Source: Frankia torreyi
GTDB lineage: Bacteria; Actinomycetota; Actinomycetes; Frankiales; Frankiaceae
Reading direction: 5' to 3'
NCBI RefSeq assembly: GCF_000948395.1
Contig: NZ_JYFN01000038.1
Coordinates: 22,459-62,694 of the forward strand
Length of the DNA stretch: 40,236 bases
The notes below the pieces were generated by a model. That model did not search any database. It was not told where the DNA came from and saw nothing but the letters and a program-made list of their open reading frames with translations. Below are positions 8,253 to 16,566 of the stretch, in pieces (the first letter of the stretch is position 1; each line of letters opens with the position of its first letter). A program made the translations under genes and the position numbers.

Positions 8253-8903
8253 ATGTCGGAGTTCACCGGTTTTCCGCCGGAAGCCCTGGTCTTCTACGAC
8301 GGGCTGGAGGCCGACAACAGCAAGGCGTACTGGACGGACCATCGCGAGATGTACGCCAAGGCCGTGCGCGGCCCGATGGTCGCCCTGCTCGACGCCCTGG
8401 AACCGGAGTTCGGCGAGCCGCACCTGTTCCGGCCGAACCGCGACGTCCGTTTCTCGAAGGACAAGTCGCCGTACAAGACGGTGATCGGCGCCCACAACGA
8501 GCACGGCGGCTACGTCCAGGTGTCCGCGGCCGGGCTGATGGTCGCCACCGGCTACTGGCAGACCGCGCCGGACCAGGTGGAGCGGCTACGGGCCGCGGTC
8601 GCCGACGACGTCACCGGCCCGAAGCTCGAAGCCGTCGTCGCGGGCCTGCGTAAGGACGGTTACGAGATCTCCGGCACCCGACTGAAGACCCGTCCGCGCG
8701 GCTACGACGCCGACCATCCGCGCATCGAGCTGCTGCGGCACCGCACGCTCACCGTCCACCGCGAGTTCGGCGAGCCGCCCTGGCTCGCCGAGCCCGAATG
8801 CGTCGACCGCGTCGCCGCCGCCTGGCGTGACATGCGCGTCCTGCGCGACTGGCTCGACCGCCACGTCGGCCCCACCCGCCTCCCCCAGGACCGCCGCCGC
8901 TGA
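8253..8903 (+). CDS. DUF2461 / TIGR02453 family protein
   Basis: A 216-residue cytosolic protein whose sequence is typical of DUF2461: FTGFPPEALVFYDGLEADN at the N-terminus, then WTDHREMYAKAV, the signature RPNRDVRFSKDKSPYKT, and a C-terminal PRGYDADHPRIELLRHR. No biochemical function is established for the family as far as I know. GAGGAG nine bases before the ATG supports the start. A perfect hairpin follows the stop at 8937-8978. The gene stands alone between a divergent ThDP enzyme and a convergent acyltransferase. Confidence 0.9.
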   Translation: MSEFTGFPPEALVFYDGLEADNSKAYWTDHREMYAKAVRGPMVALLDALEPEFGEPHLFRPNRDVRFSKDKSPYKTVIGAHNEHGGYVQVSAAGLMVATGYWQTAPDQVERLRAAVADDVTGPKLEAVVAGLRKDGYEISGTRLKTRPRGYDADHPRIELLRHRTLTVHREFGEPPWLAEPECVDRVAAAWRDMRVLRDWLDRHVGPTRLPQDRRR

Positions 8904-8936
8904 CGGAAGGGTCGAGCCCGCGCGTTCCGCGGGGGT

Positions 8937-8978
8937 CCCGCCCGGCCCGGCAACCGAGGCGGGGCCGGGCCGGGCGGG
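8937..8978. terminator. Perfect 15-bp GC hairpin between convergent genes
   Basis: The arm at 8937-8951 (CCCGCCCGGCCCGGC) pairs perfectly with 8964-8978 across a 12-nt loop. It sits between the DUF2461 stop and the acyltransferase stop, so it could end transcription from both sides. No T-tract follows, as is common in high-GC actinobacteria. Confidence 0.75.
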
Positions 8979-9000
8979 AGGATCTATTGCGCGGGCGGCG

Positions 9001-10851
9001 TCACTGCGCGGGCGGCTCGTCGGCGAGGAGGTCCTGCAGCTCGCGCAGGGCGATCGTGAGCTGCTCGGCGAAGGCGTGCAGGCCGTCGGCGACCGCGCGT
9101 GGGGTGCTCAGGTAGAGGTTGAACCGGTCCGGCAGCAGCACGTAGGCGACGCCGATGCACTGGCTGCTCGTCGAGCCGAAGCCGAAGAACTCGACGTTGA
9201 CCGACGGCGCCGAGCTGGTGCTCAGGAAGTCGTCACGCGTCTTCAACCAACCTGGGGTGTCGTAGAGCGCGATCGGCTCGCTCACCCCGAGTTCGGCGCC
9301 GCGGCGGCGGGCGATGAACTGCAGCTCCCACAGATGCTGCTCGGGCGCGCGCCCGGCCTGGCAGTCCTTCGCGCGGCGCACGTGCGCGTCGGCGGCGGCA
9401 CGGAACGCGGCCCGCTTCGCCGCCGGGTCGGCGGCCGGGTCCTGCATCGCCGCGACGAACTGATGGATCTGCGGGGTGACGACCCGCATCGCCTCGGTGC
9501 GTCCGCGCCGCCACTGCCGCGTCGCGATCGACTCGTAGGTGGCGCCCACATGCCCCTTGGCCCGGACGTGCGCGAGCTGGTAGGCGAGCTGGACGAAGGC
9601 ATCCGGCGAGGTCCGCAGCGCCTTGGCCCGGTTCTGGCCGAAGTCGTCGAAGGACAGCACGGTCGAGGCGGTCGCCGCGGCGAAGTCCGTGAACGACGCG
9701 CCGGCGTCGGCGATGTCCGCACGCAGGTCGGCGTCGAGGACGAACCCGACGGGCTCGACGGCGGGCAGGCCCTGCGGCTGGGCACCGGAGCTCGCCGAGT
9801 GCTCCTGCGGTGAGGTGGACAGCAGGTCGTCGACGAAGCTGAGGATCGTCGTGCCGTCCAGGCCGCAGTGCTCCACGTTGATGCCCGCCCGGCCGTCCGG
9901 GAACACGATCAGCGAGACGGCCTTGTCGAACCAGCGGTTGCCGGCGTCGCCGTGCAGGAGCTGGTCGCAGGCGGCGAGGTTGTCGGCCGGCGTGGCCTCC
10001 TCCAGGCAGAGGCAGAACAACGCGGTCTCGATGGTGTCAAGCGCGGCGGCGTTGGCTGGGTCGAGGGCGGACAGCCGCTCCCGGCTCTGCGCCCAGGCGG
10101 CGCGCGCCTTCGTGGTGAGCTGGCCGACCGCGGCGTCGGCCGGTACCCGCGTCGGCGCCGCCTTGAGCACGGCGGTGAGGCCCGCGGCGAGGTCGTCGAG
10201 CGTGTACGGGTGCCCGTCCGGGCCGACCACGTCGAGGCGGACGATGTTCCCCCGGTGGAGGACCACGATGTGGCGCGCGGGGGAGGGGCCGGGCCAGGCG
10301 TCGCTGTACGGGGTGCGCACGGTGTCCTGCACGGCGCCGGGGATCCGGGTGGTGGAGAACAGGTAGGTGTTCTGGGCCATCGACAGCACCTGACCGCGTT
10401 GCCGGACCGGTTCGATCCGCTCGTCGTCGAGGCGCAGCTTGTAGTCGACGGCCGCCGCGATCAGGCCCGCGGCCCGCTCGACCTGCGGCTGCTCCGCCGC
10501 GCCGGCGGCGTCGTCGTCGGTGAACAGGAAGATGTAGTTGGCGTTGAGCGCGATGCGGTCCCGCCGGCCGAGGTAACGGGAGTCCCAGAAGTCGTCCAGC
10601 CAGCTCTGCACGCCCTCGGTCGCCTCGTAGCGCTCCAGCGCGGCGTGCAGGACCGGACCGGGGCCATCGGAGCCCTGGAAGGCGGTCACGGCCGCCGCGG
10701 TCGTCGCGCGCTCGGCCGGGGTGAGCAGGGGGGCGGACCACTCGAGGAAACGCTCGCAGCTCGCCGCGAGCGTGGGCAGCGGCACCCGGGGCAGCAGGTC
10801 GTCGTAGGCGAAGGTTCCGGTGGTGCGCTGGTCGGATGGGGTCGCGTTCAT
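9001..10851 (-). CDS. Choline/carnitine O-acyltransferase family enzyme
   Basis: A 616-residue protein with the layout of carnitine/choline acyltransferases: N-terminal LPRVPLPTLAASCERFLEWSAPLL, the motif LLHGDAGNRWFDKAVSLIVF and the catalytic-His block GINVEHCGLDGTTIL, with His about residue 328. The family's C-terminal substrate region is represented by EFFGFGSTSSQCIGVAYVLL. The family moves acyl groups between CoA (or a carrier) and a hydroxyl such as that of carnitine. The enzyme is uncommon in bacteria. Downstream of a methyltransferase and an Fe/2OG oxygenase on the same strand, it may O-acylate a hydroxylated, methylated product (inference). The gene starts at ATG 10851 behind a 370-bp repeat-rich gap and ends before a convergent hairpin. 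Confidence 0.88.
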   Translation of the reverse strand: MNATPSDQRTTGTFAYDDLLPRVPLPTLAASCERFLEWSAPLLTPAERATTAAAVTAFQGSDGPGPVLHAALERYEATEGVQSWLDDFWDSRYLGRRDRIALNANYIFLFTDDDAAGAAEQPQVERAAGLIAAAVDYKLRLDDERIEPVRQRGQVLSMAQNTYLFSTTRIPGAVQDTVRTPYSDAWPGPSPARHIVVLHRGNIVRLDVVGPDGHPYTLDDLAAGLTAVLKAAPTRVPADAAVGQLTTKARAAWAQSRERLSALDPANAAALDTIETALFCLCLEEATPADNLAACDQLLHGDAGNRWFDKAVSLIVFPDGRAGINVEHCGLDGTTILSFVDDLLSTSPQEHSASSGAQPQGLPAVEPVGFVLDADLRADIADAGASFTDFAAATASTVLSFDDFGQNRAKALRTSPDAFVQLAYQLAHVRAKGHVGATYESIATRQWRRGRTEAMRVVTPQIHQFVAAMQDPAADPAAKRAAFRAAADAHVRRAKDCQAGRAPEQHLWELQFIARRRGAELGVSEPIALYDTPGWLKTRDDFLSTSSAPSVNVEFFGFGSTSSQCIGVAYVLLPDRFNLYLSTPRAVADGLHAFAEQLTIALRELQDLLADEPPAQ

Positions 10852-11224
10852 CCTGGGCCTCGGCTTGTCTCAGGGGGGCTCGGCTGGTCTCAGGGACTCG
10901 GCTGGTCGTGGCGGTGGGGCTGGCTGTGGCGGTGGGGCTGGTCGCGGCGGTGGGGCTGGTCTCGGTGTCTCGACTGGGCGCGGAGTCCCGGCCTGGTCCG
11001 AGCGCGCCGCCGGGGGCGCTGATCGGGTTGTGTCGGGTCCGGCGTCGCCGGGTCCGCCGGAGCTCGAGGGTCCCATGAGACGACCGGATCGTGCGGGTCG
11101 TCGCCACCCCTGGGTGGTACCGACTGGCTCACCACGGCGCTCGGGTCCGCCGCCACAGTCCTCGCGTCCGCCGCCACGGTTGTCAGGTCTGCCGTCACGG
11201 TTGTCAGGTTCGCCGTCACGGTTG
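10852..11224. other. Repeat-rich gap between acyltransferase and methyltransferase genes
   Basis: No gene is visible. It contains an 18-bp array (10903-10956) and a 21-bp array (11149-11232) that runs over the methyltransferase stop codon. Several frames are open because the repeats are G/C-rich and have periods divisible by 3, but their translations are low-complexity (Pro/His/Arg or Leu/Thr/Val units). Confidence 0.65.
10903..10956. repeat. 18-bp tandem repeat, three units
   Basis: Unit TGGTCGTGGCGGTGGGGC at 10903-10920, with close copies at 10921-10938 and 10939-10956. It is intergenic, upstream of the acyltransferase start. Confidence 0.9.
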
Positions 11225-11232
11225 TCAGGTTC
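11149..11232. repeat. 21-bp tandem repeat, four units overlapping the methyltransferase stop
   Basis: Units at 11149, 11170, 11191 and 11212; the last two are identical (GCCGTCACGGTTGTCAGGTTC), the first two diverged. The methyltransferase stop codon (11225-11227) falls inside the fourth unit. Confidence 0.92.
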
Positions 11233-12238
11233 GCCGCCCGGTCAGGGTGCCGGCGGGCTGCTGGCCGAAGACGGGCCGATTCGCCCCGCGGCCAGCGGCG
11301 CTGCGCGGTCTGGAGACATGCAACTGGGCGTAGAGCCAGCCCTCGGTCTCCAGCCCGCGGGGGTCCACGCCCACCGAGGCCAGCGTGTCGAGGACCTGCT
11401 CCTGCTCCTGGGCGGAGGCGAAGCGCCGCTGCGGGAACACCCCGTCGACATGGACGGTCTCGTAGCCGAGCTCGTCGAGCGTCTCGGTGAACGGCGCGAA
11501 GGGGAACATCCGCAGCACGAAGTGGGCCATCCAGGGTCGCCGGTCGCCGGCCGCGCGGGCCACCCGGGCGAGCGTCCGTTCGCTGACATAACCGATACAG
11601 CCCGTGGAGATGACGAGGTCGGCGCCGTCGAGGCGGGCGCGTTCGGCCTCGGTGGGGTCCCGCTGCTCCAGGTCGGCGCAGACGGCCTCGTCGAGGAAAC
11701 CCGCGGCCAGCGCGTAGGAGATCGCCGGCGCGGAGGTGTCCAGACCGACGAAGCGAGTCCCGCTCGGCCGGCGGTGGGCGCGGACGAGGTCGCGGTCGCG
11801 GTCCAGCAGGGCATCCCGACCCGGACTGGGCTGGCCGCCGTAACGCTCGAACAGGTCGTCCATCGTCAGGTCGCAGCGCAGCAGTGCGGCGTTGATCCCG
11901 TAGGAGCAGCCGATGTCCAGCACGGTCGGGGGGAGCCGACGCTGTGCCCGGCACTCGTCGATGAGCCGGCTGAAGAACGGCTTGGCGAGCTGGGGGATGT
12001 GGTAGCCGAGCGTCCGCAGGGTGCTGAAGTAGGCCTGCGGGTCGGGTTGCGTGTAGATGTGGTCGAGGGCGACCTTGCCGGTGTCGTCGAATTGCAGGCC
12101 GTCGTCGAACCGCAGGCCGTCGTCGAACTGGCCGGCCGGATCGGCACCGACGTCGATGGGTTGGGCGTCGACGGGATGGGCGTCGGTGGTGTTGGCGTCG
12201 GTGGGGTCGGCGTCGGTGGGGTCGGCGTCGGAATGCAC
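11225..12238 (-). CDS. Class I SAM-dependent methyltransferase with repeat-bearing N-terminus
   Basis: A 337-residue protein. The first about 55 residues are low-complexity Asp-rich repeats (DADPT-like pentads, then FDDGL/Q units). The folded part begins near VALDHIYTQPDPQAYFSTL and has the SAM-binding motif PTVLDIGCSYGINAALLRCD, an acidic position in FVGLDTSAPAI and GADLVISTGCIGYV as motif IV. GTG at 12238 follows GAGGAGGAG at good spacing. The methyl acceptor is unknown. The catalytic core probably ends near EGWLYAQLHVSRP; the last about 25 residues are poorly conserved in character and end inside a 21-bp repeat. With the oxygenase upstream and the acyltransferase downstream it probably belongs to one small-molecule pathway (inference). 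Confidence 0.8.
   Translation of the reverse strand: MHSDADPTDADPTDANTTDAHPVDAQPIDVGADPAGQFDDGLRFDDGLQFDDTGKVALDHIYTQPDPQAYFSTLRTLGYHIPQLAKPFFSRLIDECRAQRRLPPTVLDIGCSYGINAALLRCDLTMDDLFERYGGQPSPGRDALLDRDRDLVRAHRRPSGTRFVGLDTSAPAISYALAAGFLDEAVCADLEQRDPTEAERARLDGADLVISTGCIGYVSERTLARVARAAGDRRPWMAHFVLRMFPFAPFTETLDELGYETVHVDGVFPQRRFASAQEQEQVLDTLASVGVDPRGLETEGWLYAQLHVSRPRSAAGRGANRPVFGQQPAGTLTGRRT
12152..12226. repeat. 15-bp tandem repeat encoding Asp-rich pentads
   Basis: Five units from 12152 (GTCGATGGGTTGGGC) to 12226 (GTCGGTGGGGTCGGC), inside the 5' end of the methyltransferase gene. Each unit encodes a five-residue Asp-containing block on the minus strand, so unit-number changes keep the frame. 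Confidence 0.88.
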
Positions 12239-12314
12239 GCGGGACGCTCCTCCTCGAACGGCGGTGCGGCTGTCGGGACCGGCGGGGGCTCGCGGGGGCT
12301 CGACGAGGGCGGGT

Positions 12315-13184
12315 TCAGTCCAGCAGTGCGTCGACGCGCACGGCGCTCGCCTCCGCGGCCAGGTGGCCGGGCAGGACGCGACCGAAAAGCTGGCGGGTGC
12401 GGGCGACGCTGCCGACCACTCCCGGCCGCTCGGTGTACGCGAAGATCGCCGAATGTCGGGCGATTTCGCCCTGGACGGGGCTGACCCGGTGCATGGAATA
12501 ACGTCCGAGGAAGAGCTGCAGGTCGCCGGGGCGAAGGACCAGGCGCCGGACGAGGTGAGCGCCCTCGCCGGCCAGCACGGCTCGGACGGCGGGAAAGTTC
12601 TCCGCCTGCGCCGTGCGGATGTTCGGGCAGTACTCGAACTCGCCGCCGAACTCCGGCTCCTGGGTCAGCATGCTGACCGCGAACTCGTTGGTGTCGAAGT
12701 GCCAGGGGTGTTCCAGCCCCGGGGTGATCACGTTCAGGCAGAGCCCGGCCAGCGGATCGGCGAGTTCATGCACCTGCACCAGCCCGAAGCAGGCCGCGAC
12801 GAAGCGCTGGAACGGCTCGCTGCGGTAGAGCCAGTGGATGGCGAAGTCGGTGGGAATCTGGTCCCGGGCGACGAAGGCGTTACCCCGGCGCATGGCGATC
12901 CGGCCGGGGTGGTCGGCCGGCAGCGCGGAGTCGATCGCAATGTTGTAGGCGTTGACGGTCTCGATCTCGTCGTAGGCCAGCGGGGCCACGGTGGCGCATT
13001 CTCGGGCCAGGGCGGGAAACACGGTGGGATGAATGAATCCAGGTAGCACGCAACAACCGTCTGTGCGCAGATCGTGCCGCGCGCGGGAGACGGCGGTCCA
13101 CCACAGCGGGTTGGCCGGGTCGGCGAGGGGATAACTCGTCGTGTCGACCAACTCGCTGATTGATCGAGCGTCCGCCGCACTCAT
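12315..13184 (-). CDS. Fe(II)/2-oxoglutarate-dependent oxygenase, BesD/HalD-like family
   Basis: A 289-residue enzyme with the double-stranded beta-helix facial triad: His162 and Asp164 in HPWHFDTNEFAVSML and His232 in LGRYSMHRVSPV, plus Arg243 (IARHSAIF) well placed to bind 2-oxoglutarate. The sequence style around the triad resembles the BesD/HalD family of free-amino-acid halogenases and hydroxylases. Halogenases of this type replace the Asp with Gly or Ala; here Asp is kept, so hydroxylation is the expected reaction. The substrate is unknown; a free amino acid is plausible (inference). ATG at 13184 follows GAGGAG; the frame extends to 13202 but the RBS argues for 13184. It is the first gene of the trio, followed by the methyltransferase after a 76-bp gap. 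Confidence 0.8.
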   Translation of the reverse strand: MSAADARSISELVDTTSYPLADPANPLWWTAVSRARHDLRTDGCCVLPGFIHPTVFPALARECATVAPLAYDEIETVNAYNIAIDSALPADHPGRIAMRRGNAFVARDQIPTDFAIHWLYRSEPFQRFVAACFGLVQVHELADPLAGLCLNVITPGLEHPWHFDTNEFAVSMLTQEPEFGGEFEYCPNIRTAQAENFPAVRAVLAGEGAHLVRRLVLRPGDLQLFLGRYSMHRVSPVQGEIARHSAIFAYTERPGVVGSVARTRQLFGRVLPGHLAAEASAVRVDALLD

Positions 13185-13932
13185 GACACTCCTCTCCACC
13201 ACCCGTTCACGGCTGTTCCCGGCAACGTGAACCTTCCGTGACCGGAACGGGAATTACCCCATGTTGACCCGGAAGTCACGATGGTGAAGGTTAGTGTGAG
13301 ATGCGACACGATCGGTGGTTTGGCCGGCCGGAACTGTTGGCGTGTGCCGTTGTCCGGCTGCTAGGGCCAGGCTCGATCGACCGTAGCCGCCAGGACCGCA
13401 AAGGCAGGTGACCTGCACCTTTACGGTCGGCGGCGGACGGTGGGCCATACCGCGCCCGCCCGTGTGGACCGGGTTCACCTACCCGAACGTGCCACCAGGT
13501 GCGGCGGATCGCCGCGCACCCGGCCGCGCACCCGGCCGCGCGCCCGGCCGCGCGCCCGGCCGCGCGCCCGGCCGATCGCCTGGCGTTACGTCGACCTCCG
13601 GACCGACCCTGCGCCCGCGTAGCCTGCGCGAGCGCAGGAGCCGCGGGTCCGTGGGGGCGAGCGCGGGCTGACAATCCGATCCCCGGCGTTCCGCGCGGCC
13701 TGGTCCGTCGTCTCCTGGCCCGTCGTCCGGGTCACGTCCGGCCGGCCCGGCCCGCAGCGGCGCGGCTCCCCGCACGGTGCCCGGAGAGTGCCGCGGGCGG
13801 CGATCGAGATTCTCCGAACAGGCGAATCGGCGAGCGAATCTGAATACCATCTGTGCCAGCCCGATTCCGATTCCGCTTCCGGTGACGGCCGTGGGGAATC
13901 GCGGCCGGGGGAGAATCGAGAGGACGCCCGCA
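13185..13932. other. Long divergent intergenic region with a 12-bp repeat
   Basis: About 750 bp between the oxygenase and the antiporter. I find no credible gene; several open frames cross it but are Pro/Arg/Ala-rich. A less GC-rich patch near 13250-13320 is the likeliest promoter area for the oxygenase operon. A 12-bp array lies at 13513-13572, and an A-containing segment near 13800-13925 precedes the antiporter start. Confidence 0.55.
13513..13572. repeat. 12-bp tandem repeat, five units
   Basis: CGCGCACCCGGC twice (13513, 13525) followed by CGCGCGCCCGGC three times (13537, 13549, 13561). It is flanked on both sides by GATCGCC. Intergenic. Confidence 0.93.
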
Positions 13933-15288
13933 GTGGCCTCAGCCCCGCACGCGGACCATGTCGTCGCCGTTGTCTTCGCCGACGCGGCGCTCATCATCGC
14001 CCTCAGCGCGCTGTTCGCGCAGGTGGCCCGCCGATGCCGACAGCCCGTGGTGATCGGCGAGATCCTCGCGGGCCTCGCGCTCGGCCCGAGCCTGCTCGGC
14101 CTGCTGCCGGGAGATCTGCCGAGGACGCTGTTCCCCCCGGACATCCGGCCGTACCTGAACATCCTGTCCCAGCTCGGCCTGGTGCTGTTCATGTTCGTCG
14201 TCGGCTACGACCACGACCTCGGTGACGTCCGCCGTAGGGGAGGGCTGACGGCCGCCCTGACGGCCGCGTCGATCCTGGTGCCGTTCGGCAGCGGTATCGG
14301 CGCTGCCGCCATCCTGCATCCGTGGCATCGGAGCGTCGAGGGAAAGGCGGTCGGCCTCCTGCCGTTCGCGCTGTTTCTTGGCACCGCCATGTCCATCACC
14401 GCGTTGCCGGTACTCGCCCGCATTCTCACCGAGCGGCGTATGGCCGGCGACGTCGTCGGGAGAATGGCGCTGACCTGTGCGGTCATCGGGGATGCCGTCG
14501 GCTGGTGCACACTCGCGGTGGTCGTCGCCGTGGTGAATGCGAGCGGCCCGTGGGGATTCCTGCGCATGGTCGGCGAGCTCGCCGGCCTCGTCGCCGTGCT
14601 GGCGGTCGTCGTGGCGCCGCTGGCCCGGGTGCTGGCGCAGCGGGCGGCGGCGCGGGCGGATCCGCGCAGCGTCGGCCCGGCCCTGCTCACCTTCGCCGTC
14701 GTCGGCCTGCTGATCTGCTCGTGGGCGACCGCCGAGATCGGGCTGCACCCGGTGTTCGGGGCGTTCGCGTTCGGCGCCGCGCTGCCCCGGTCGAGCCTCG
14801 GCCGGCTCGCGCCGGACCTGGGTGTGAACATCGAGCGGTTCGGGGCGATCCTGCTGCCGGTCTTCTTCGTCGCAGCCGGCCTGTCGGTGGATCTCGGCGC
14901 CGTGGACGGGCGCGGCCTGCTGGAGATCCTGCTGATCGTGGCGGTGGCATTCGCGGCCAAGATCATCGGGGCGGGCGGTGCCGCCGCACTGGCCGGGCTG
15001 GGCCGCCGAGGGGCGACGACCTTCGCCGTGCTGATGAACACCCGTGGGCTCACCGAGATCGTCGTGGCTCAGATCGGCCTGGACATGGGCGTGCTCGACC
15101 GGACGACCTTCACGGCGCTGGTCGTGATGGCGCTGCTCACCACCGCGGCCACCAGCCCGCTGCTCGACCGCCTGGGCATTCCCGTGCCGCCGGTGACTCC
15201 CATCCCGGCCTCCCGGTCACCCCTCGACGCCACCGCGCCAACGCCGACCAGCGAGGCGAGCCGGCTGTCTCAGAAGCCGGCGAGGTAG
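13933..15288 (+). CDS. CPA2-type cation:proton antiporter (Na+/H+ exchanger family)
   Basis: A 451-residue polytopic membrane protein with about 12 hydrophobic segments. It starts with VVAVVFADAALIIALSALF and the typical RRCRQPVVIGEILAGLALGP. It includes the re-entrant-helix-like ALFLGTAMSITALPVLARIL and AFGAALPRSSLG, and ends in MNTRGLTEIVVAQIGLDMGV. It should exchange Na+ or K+ for protons across the cytoplasmic membrane. GTG at 13933 with GAGAGGA about nine bases upstream is preferred over the longer frame from 13777, whose extra residues look non-coding. No KTN or TrkA domain is attached. The last 19 bp overlap the 3' end of the convergent monooxygenase gene. Confidence 0.9.
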   Translation: MASAPHADHVVAVVFADAALIIALSALFAQVARRCRQPVVIGEILAGLALGPSLLGLLPGDLPRTLFPPDIRPYLNILSQLGLVLFMFVVGYDHDLGDVRRRGGLTAALTAASILVPFGSGIGAAAILHPWHRSVEGKAVGLLPFALFLGTAMSITALPVLARILTERRMAGDVVGRMALTCAVIGDAVGWCTLAVVVAVVNASGPWGFLRMVGELAGLVAVLAVVVAPLARVLAQRAAARADPRSVGPALLTFAVVGLLICSWATAEIGLHPVFGAFAFGAALPRSSLGRLAPDLGVNIERFGAILLPVFFVAAGLSVDLGAVDGRGLLEILLIVAVAFAAKIIGAGGAAALAGLGRRGATTFAVLMNTRGLTEIVVAQIGLDMGVLDRTTFTALVVMALLTTAATSPLLDRLGIPVPPVTPIPASRSPLDATAPTPTSEASRLSQKPAR

Positions 15289-16496
15289 GTGGCGGTCTTC
15301 GCCGGGTCGAGGAACCAGTGCTGGAAGTCGCTGGGATCGTCGAAGCCGTTGACGAAGCGGCGGGCGACGGCGTCGTGCGTCCCCGCCGCGCCGAGGATCT
15401 GCTGGACGTGCTCCGGCGGCGGGGCGAGCAGCGCGTTGGTCCAGGTGGTGACGTGCTGGGCGTAGTCCCAGTACCGGTCGAAGGCGCCCTGCATCCAGGC
15501 GCGGTCGAACGGCCTGTCGCCGTGGGCGAGGATGCTGTCGAGGTAGGAGGCGGCACACTTCGCGGCGTTGTTCGCGCCCTGCCCGGTGATCGGGTCGTTG
15601 GCGACGACGACGTCGGCCATCCCCAGCACCGCCCGGCCCGACGGCAGCTCGCCGACCGGCCGGCGCACAACGGGGGTGTAGCCGCCGGCGAGCGTGGCAT
15701 GGGTGTCGGTGAGCTCCACGTCGGTGCAGCGCTCGTGCTCCCACGGCACGTACGTCCGGGTCAGCTCGAGGATGCGGCGCAGGTGTTCGGCGGGCTCGGG
15801 GTGGTCGTCCCAGCAGTCCAGCGGGCCGCCGGGGATTCCCTCGAAGAACAGGATGTCGCAGTTCCCGCTGAGTGTGTACGCCGGGATGACGAACAGTTCC
15901 CCGACCCCGGGGGCGATGTTGAAGCGGACGCCGGGGGCGTCGGGGTGCTCGGGGCGCGGCGCGAGCCCGTGCACGTATGCCAGCGACAGCACCCGCTGCG
16001 GCGCGGTGTACGGCGAGCGGGCGGCGTCCCGGTCGAACAGACCGACCAGCTCGCCCTTGCCCGCCGCCACGATGACGAGGTCGTACAGCTCGGCGAGGTG
16101 GTTCAGGTCGGAGGTGGTGACCCCGGAGATGATGAGTTTGCCGCCGCGTTCCTCGAGCAGCTCCGACCAGCCGGCCATCTTCACCCGCTGGTCGATGGAC
16201 TGGGCGGGATGATCGAGCCGGCCGAACCAGTCCAGCGCCCGGGTGCCGTCCGGCGCGGCCAGCGACACGCCCAGCCCCTCGATCCCGACCGCGTCGGCCT
16301 CCCACAGGTTCAGCCCGTGGTCGCGCTCGTGCTGCAGCGCCGTGTGGAACATGGCCTGGGTGGACATCACCCGGCCGGTGCGGATCTCCTCGGGGGTGCG
16401 CGCCGACATCATCGTGACGTCGTAGTCGTGCTCCCGCAGAGTGAGGGCGAGCTGCAGGCCCGACTGGCCGGCGCCGACGATCAGGATCTTGCGCAT
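15270..16496 (-). CDS. Styrene/indole-monooxygenase-like FAD-dependent protein (StyA family)
   Basis: A 408-residue flavoprotein. Its N-terminal Rossmann motif is ILIVGAGQSGLQLALTL (residues about 4-20). Family-like blocks are RTGRVMSTQAMFHTALQHE, VIVAAGKGELVGLF and VVVANDPITGQGANNAAKCA. StyA-type enzymes epoxidise styrene or indole using FADH2 from a separate reductase (StyB); no reductase lies nearby. The gene is the last of a conservon operon, where redox enzymes are frequent companions, so it may act on a cellular signal or be an output module (inference). ATG at 16496 follows GAGGAGGAC. Its 3' end overlaps the convergent antiporter gene by 19 bp. Confidence 0.87.
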   Translation of the reverse strand: MRKILIVGAGQSGLQLALTLREHDYDVTMMSARTPEEIRTGRVMSTQAMFHTALQHERDHGLNLWEADAVGIEGLGVSLAAPDGTRALDWFGRLDHPAQSIDQRVKMAGWSELLEERGGKLIISGVTTSDLNHLAELYDLVIVAAGKGELVGLFDRDAARSPYTAPQRVLSLAYVHGLAPRPEHPDAPGVRFNIAPGVGELFVIPAYTLSGNCDILFFEGIPGGPLDCWDDHPEPAEHLRRILELTRTYVPWEHERCTDVELTDTHATLAGGYTPVVRRPVGELPSGRAVLGMADVVVANDPITGQGANNAAKCAASYLDSILAHGDRPFDRAWMQGAFDRYWDYAQHVTTWTNALLAPPPEHVQQILGAAGTHDAVARRFVNGFDDPSDFQHWFLDPAKTATYLAGF

Positions 16497-16512
16497 GGGT
16501 GCGTCCTCCTCG

Positions 16513-16566
16513 GGGTCAGGCCAGGGACGGTGGGTCAGGCCAGGGACGGTGGGTCAGGCCAGGGAC
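16513..16566. repeat. 19-bp tandem repeat covering the CvnD stop codon
   Basis: Units start at 16513, 16532 and 16551 around the core GTCAGGCCAGGGACGGTGG. The right-hand copy contains the CvnD stop (16554-16556) and last codons. The two others fill the gap between CvnD and the monooxygenase RBS, so they look like duplications of the gene's tail. Confidence 0.9.

Noticed and set aside
10890-11954. 354-residue minus-strand ORF overlapping the methyltransferase
   Set aside because: It is a shifted frame of the methyltransferase followed by translated 21-bp and 18-bp repeats.
13254-13932. Small genes in the 750-bp oxygenase-antiporter gap
   Set aside because: Candidate frames are Pro/Ala/Arg-rich, cross the 12-bp repeat, and lack convincing RBS and family features.
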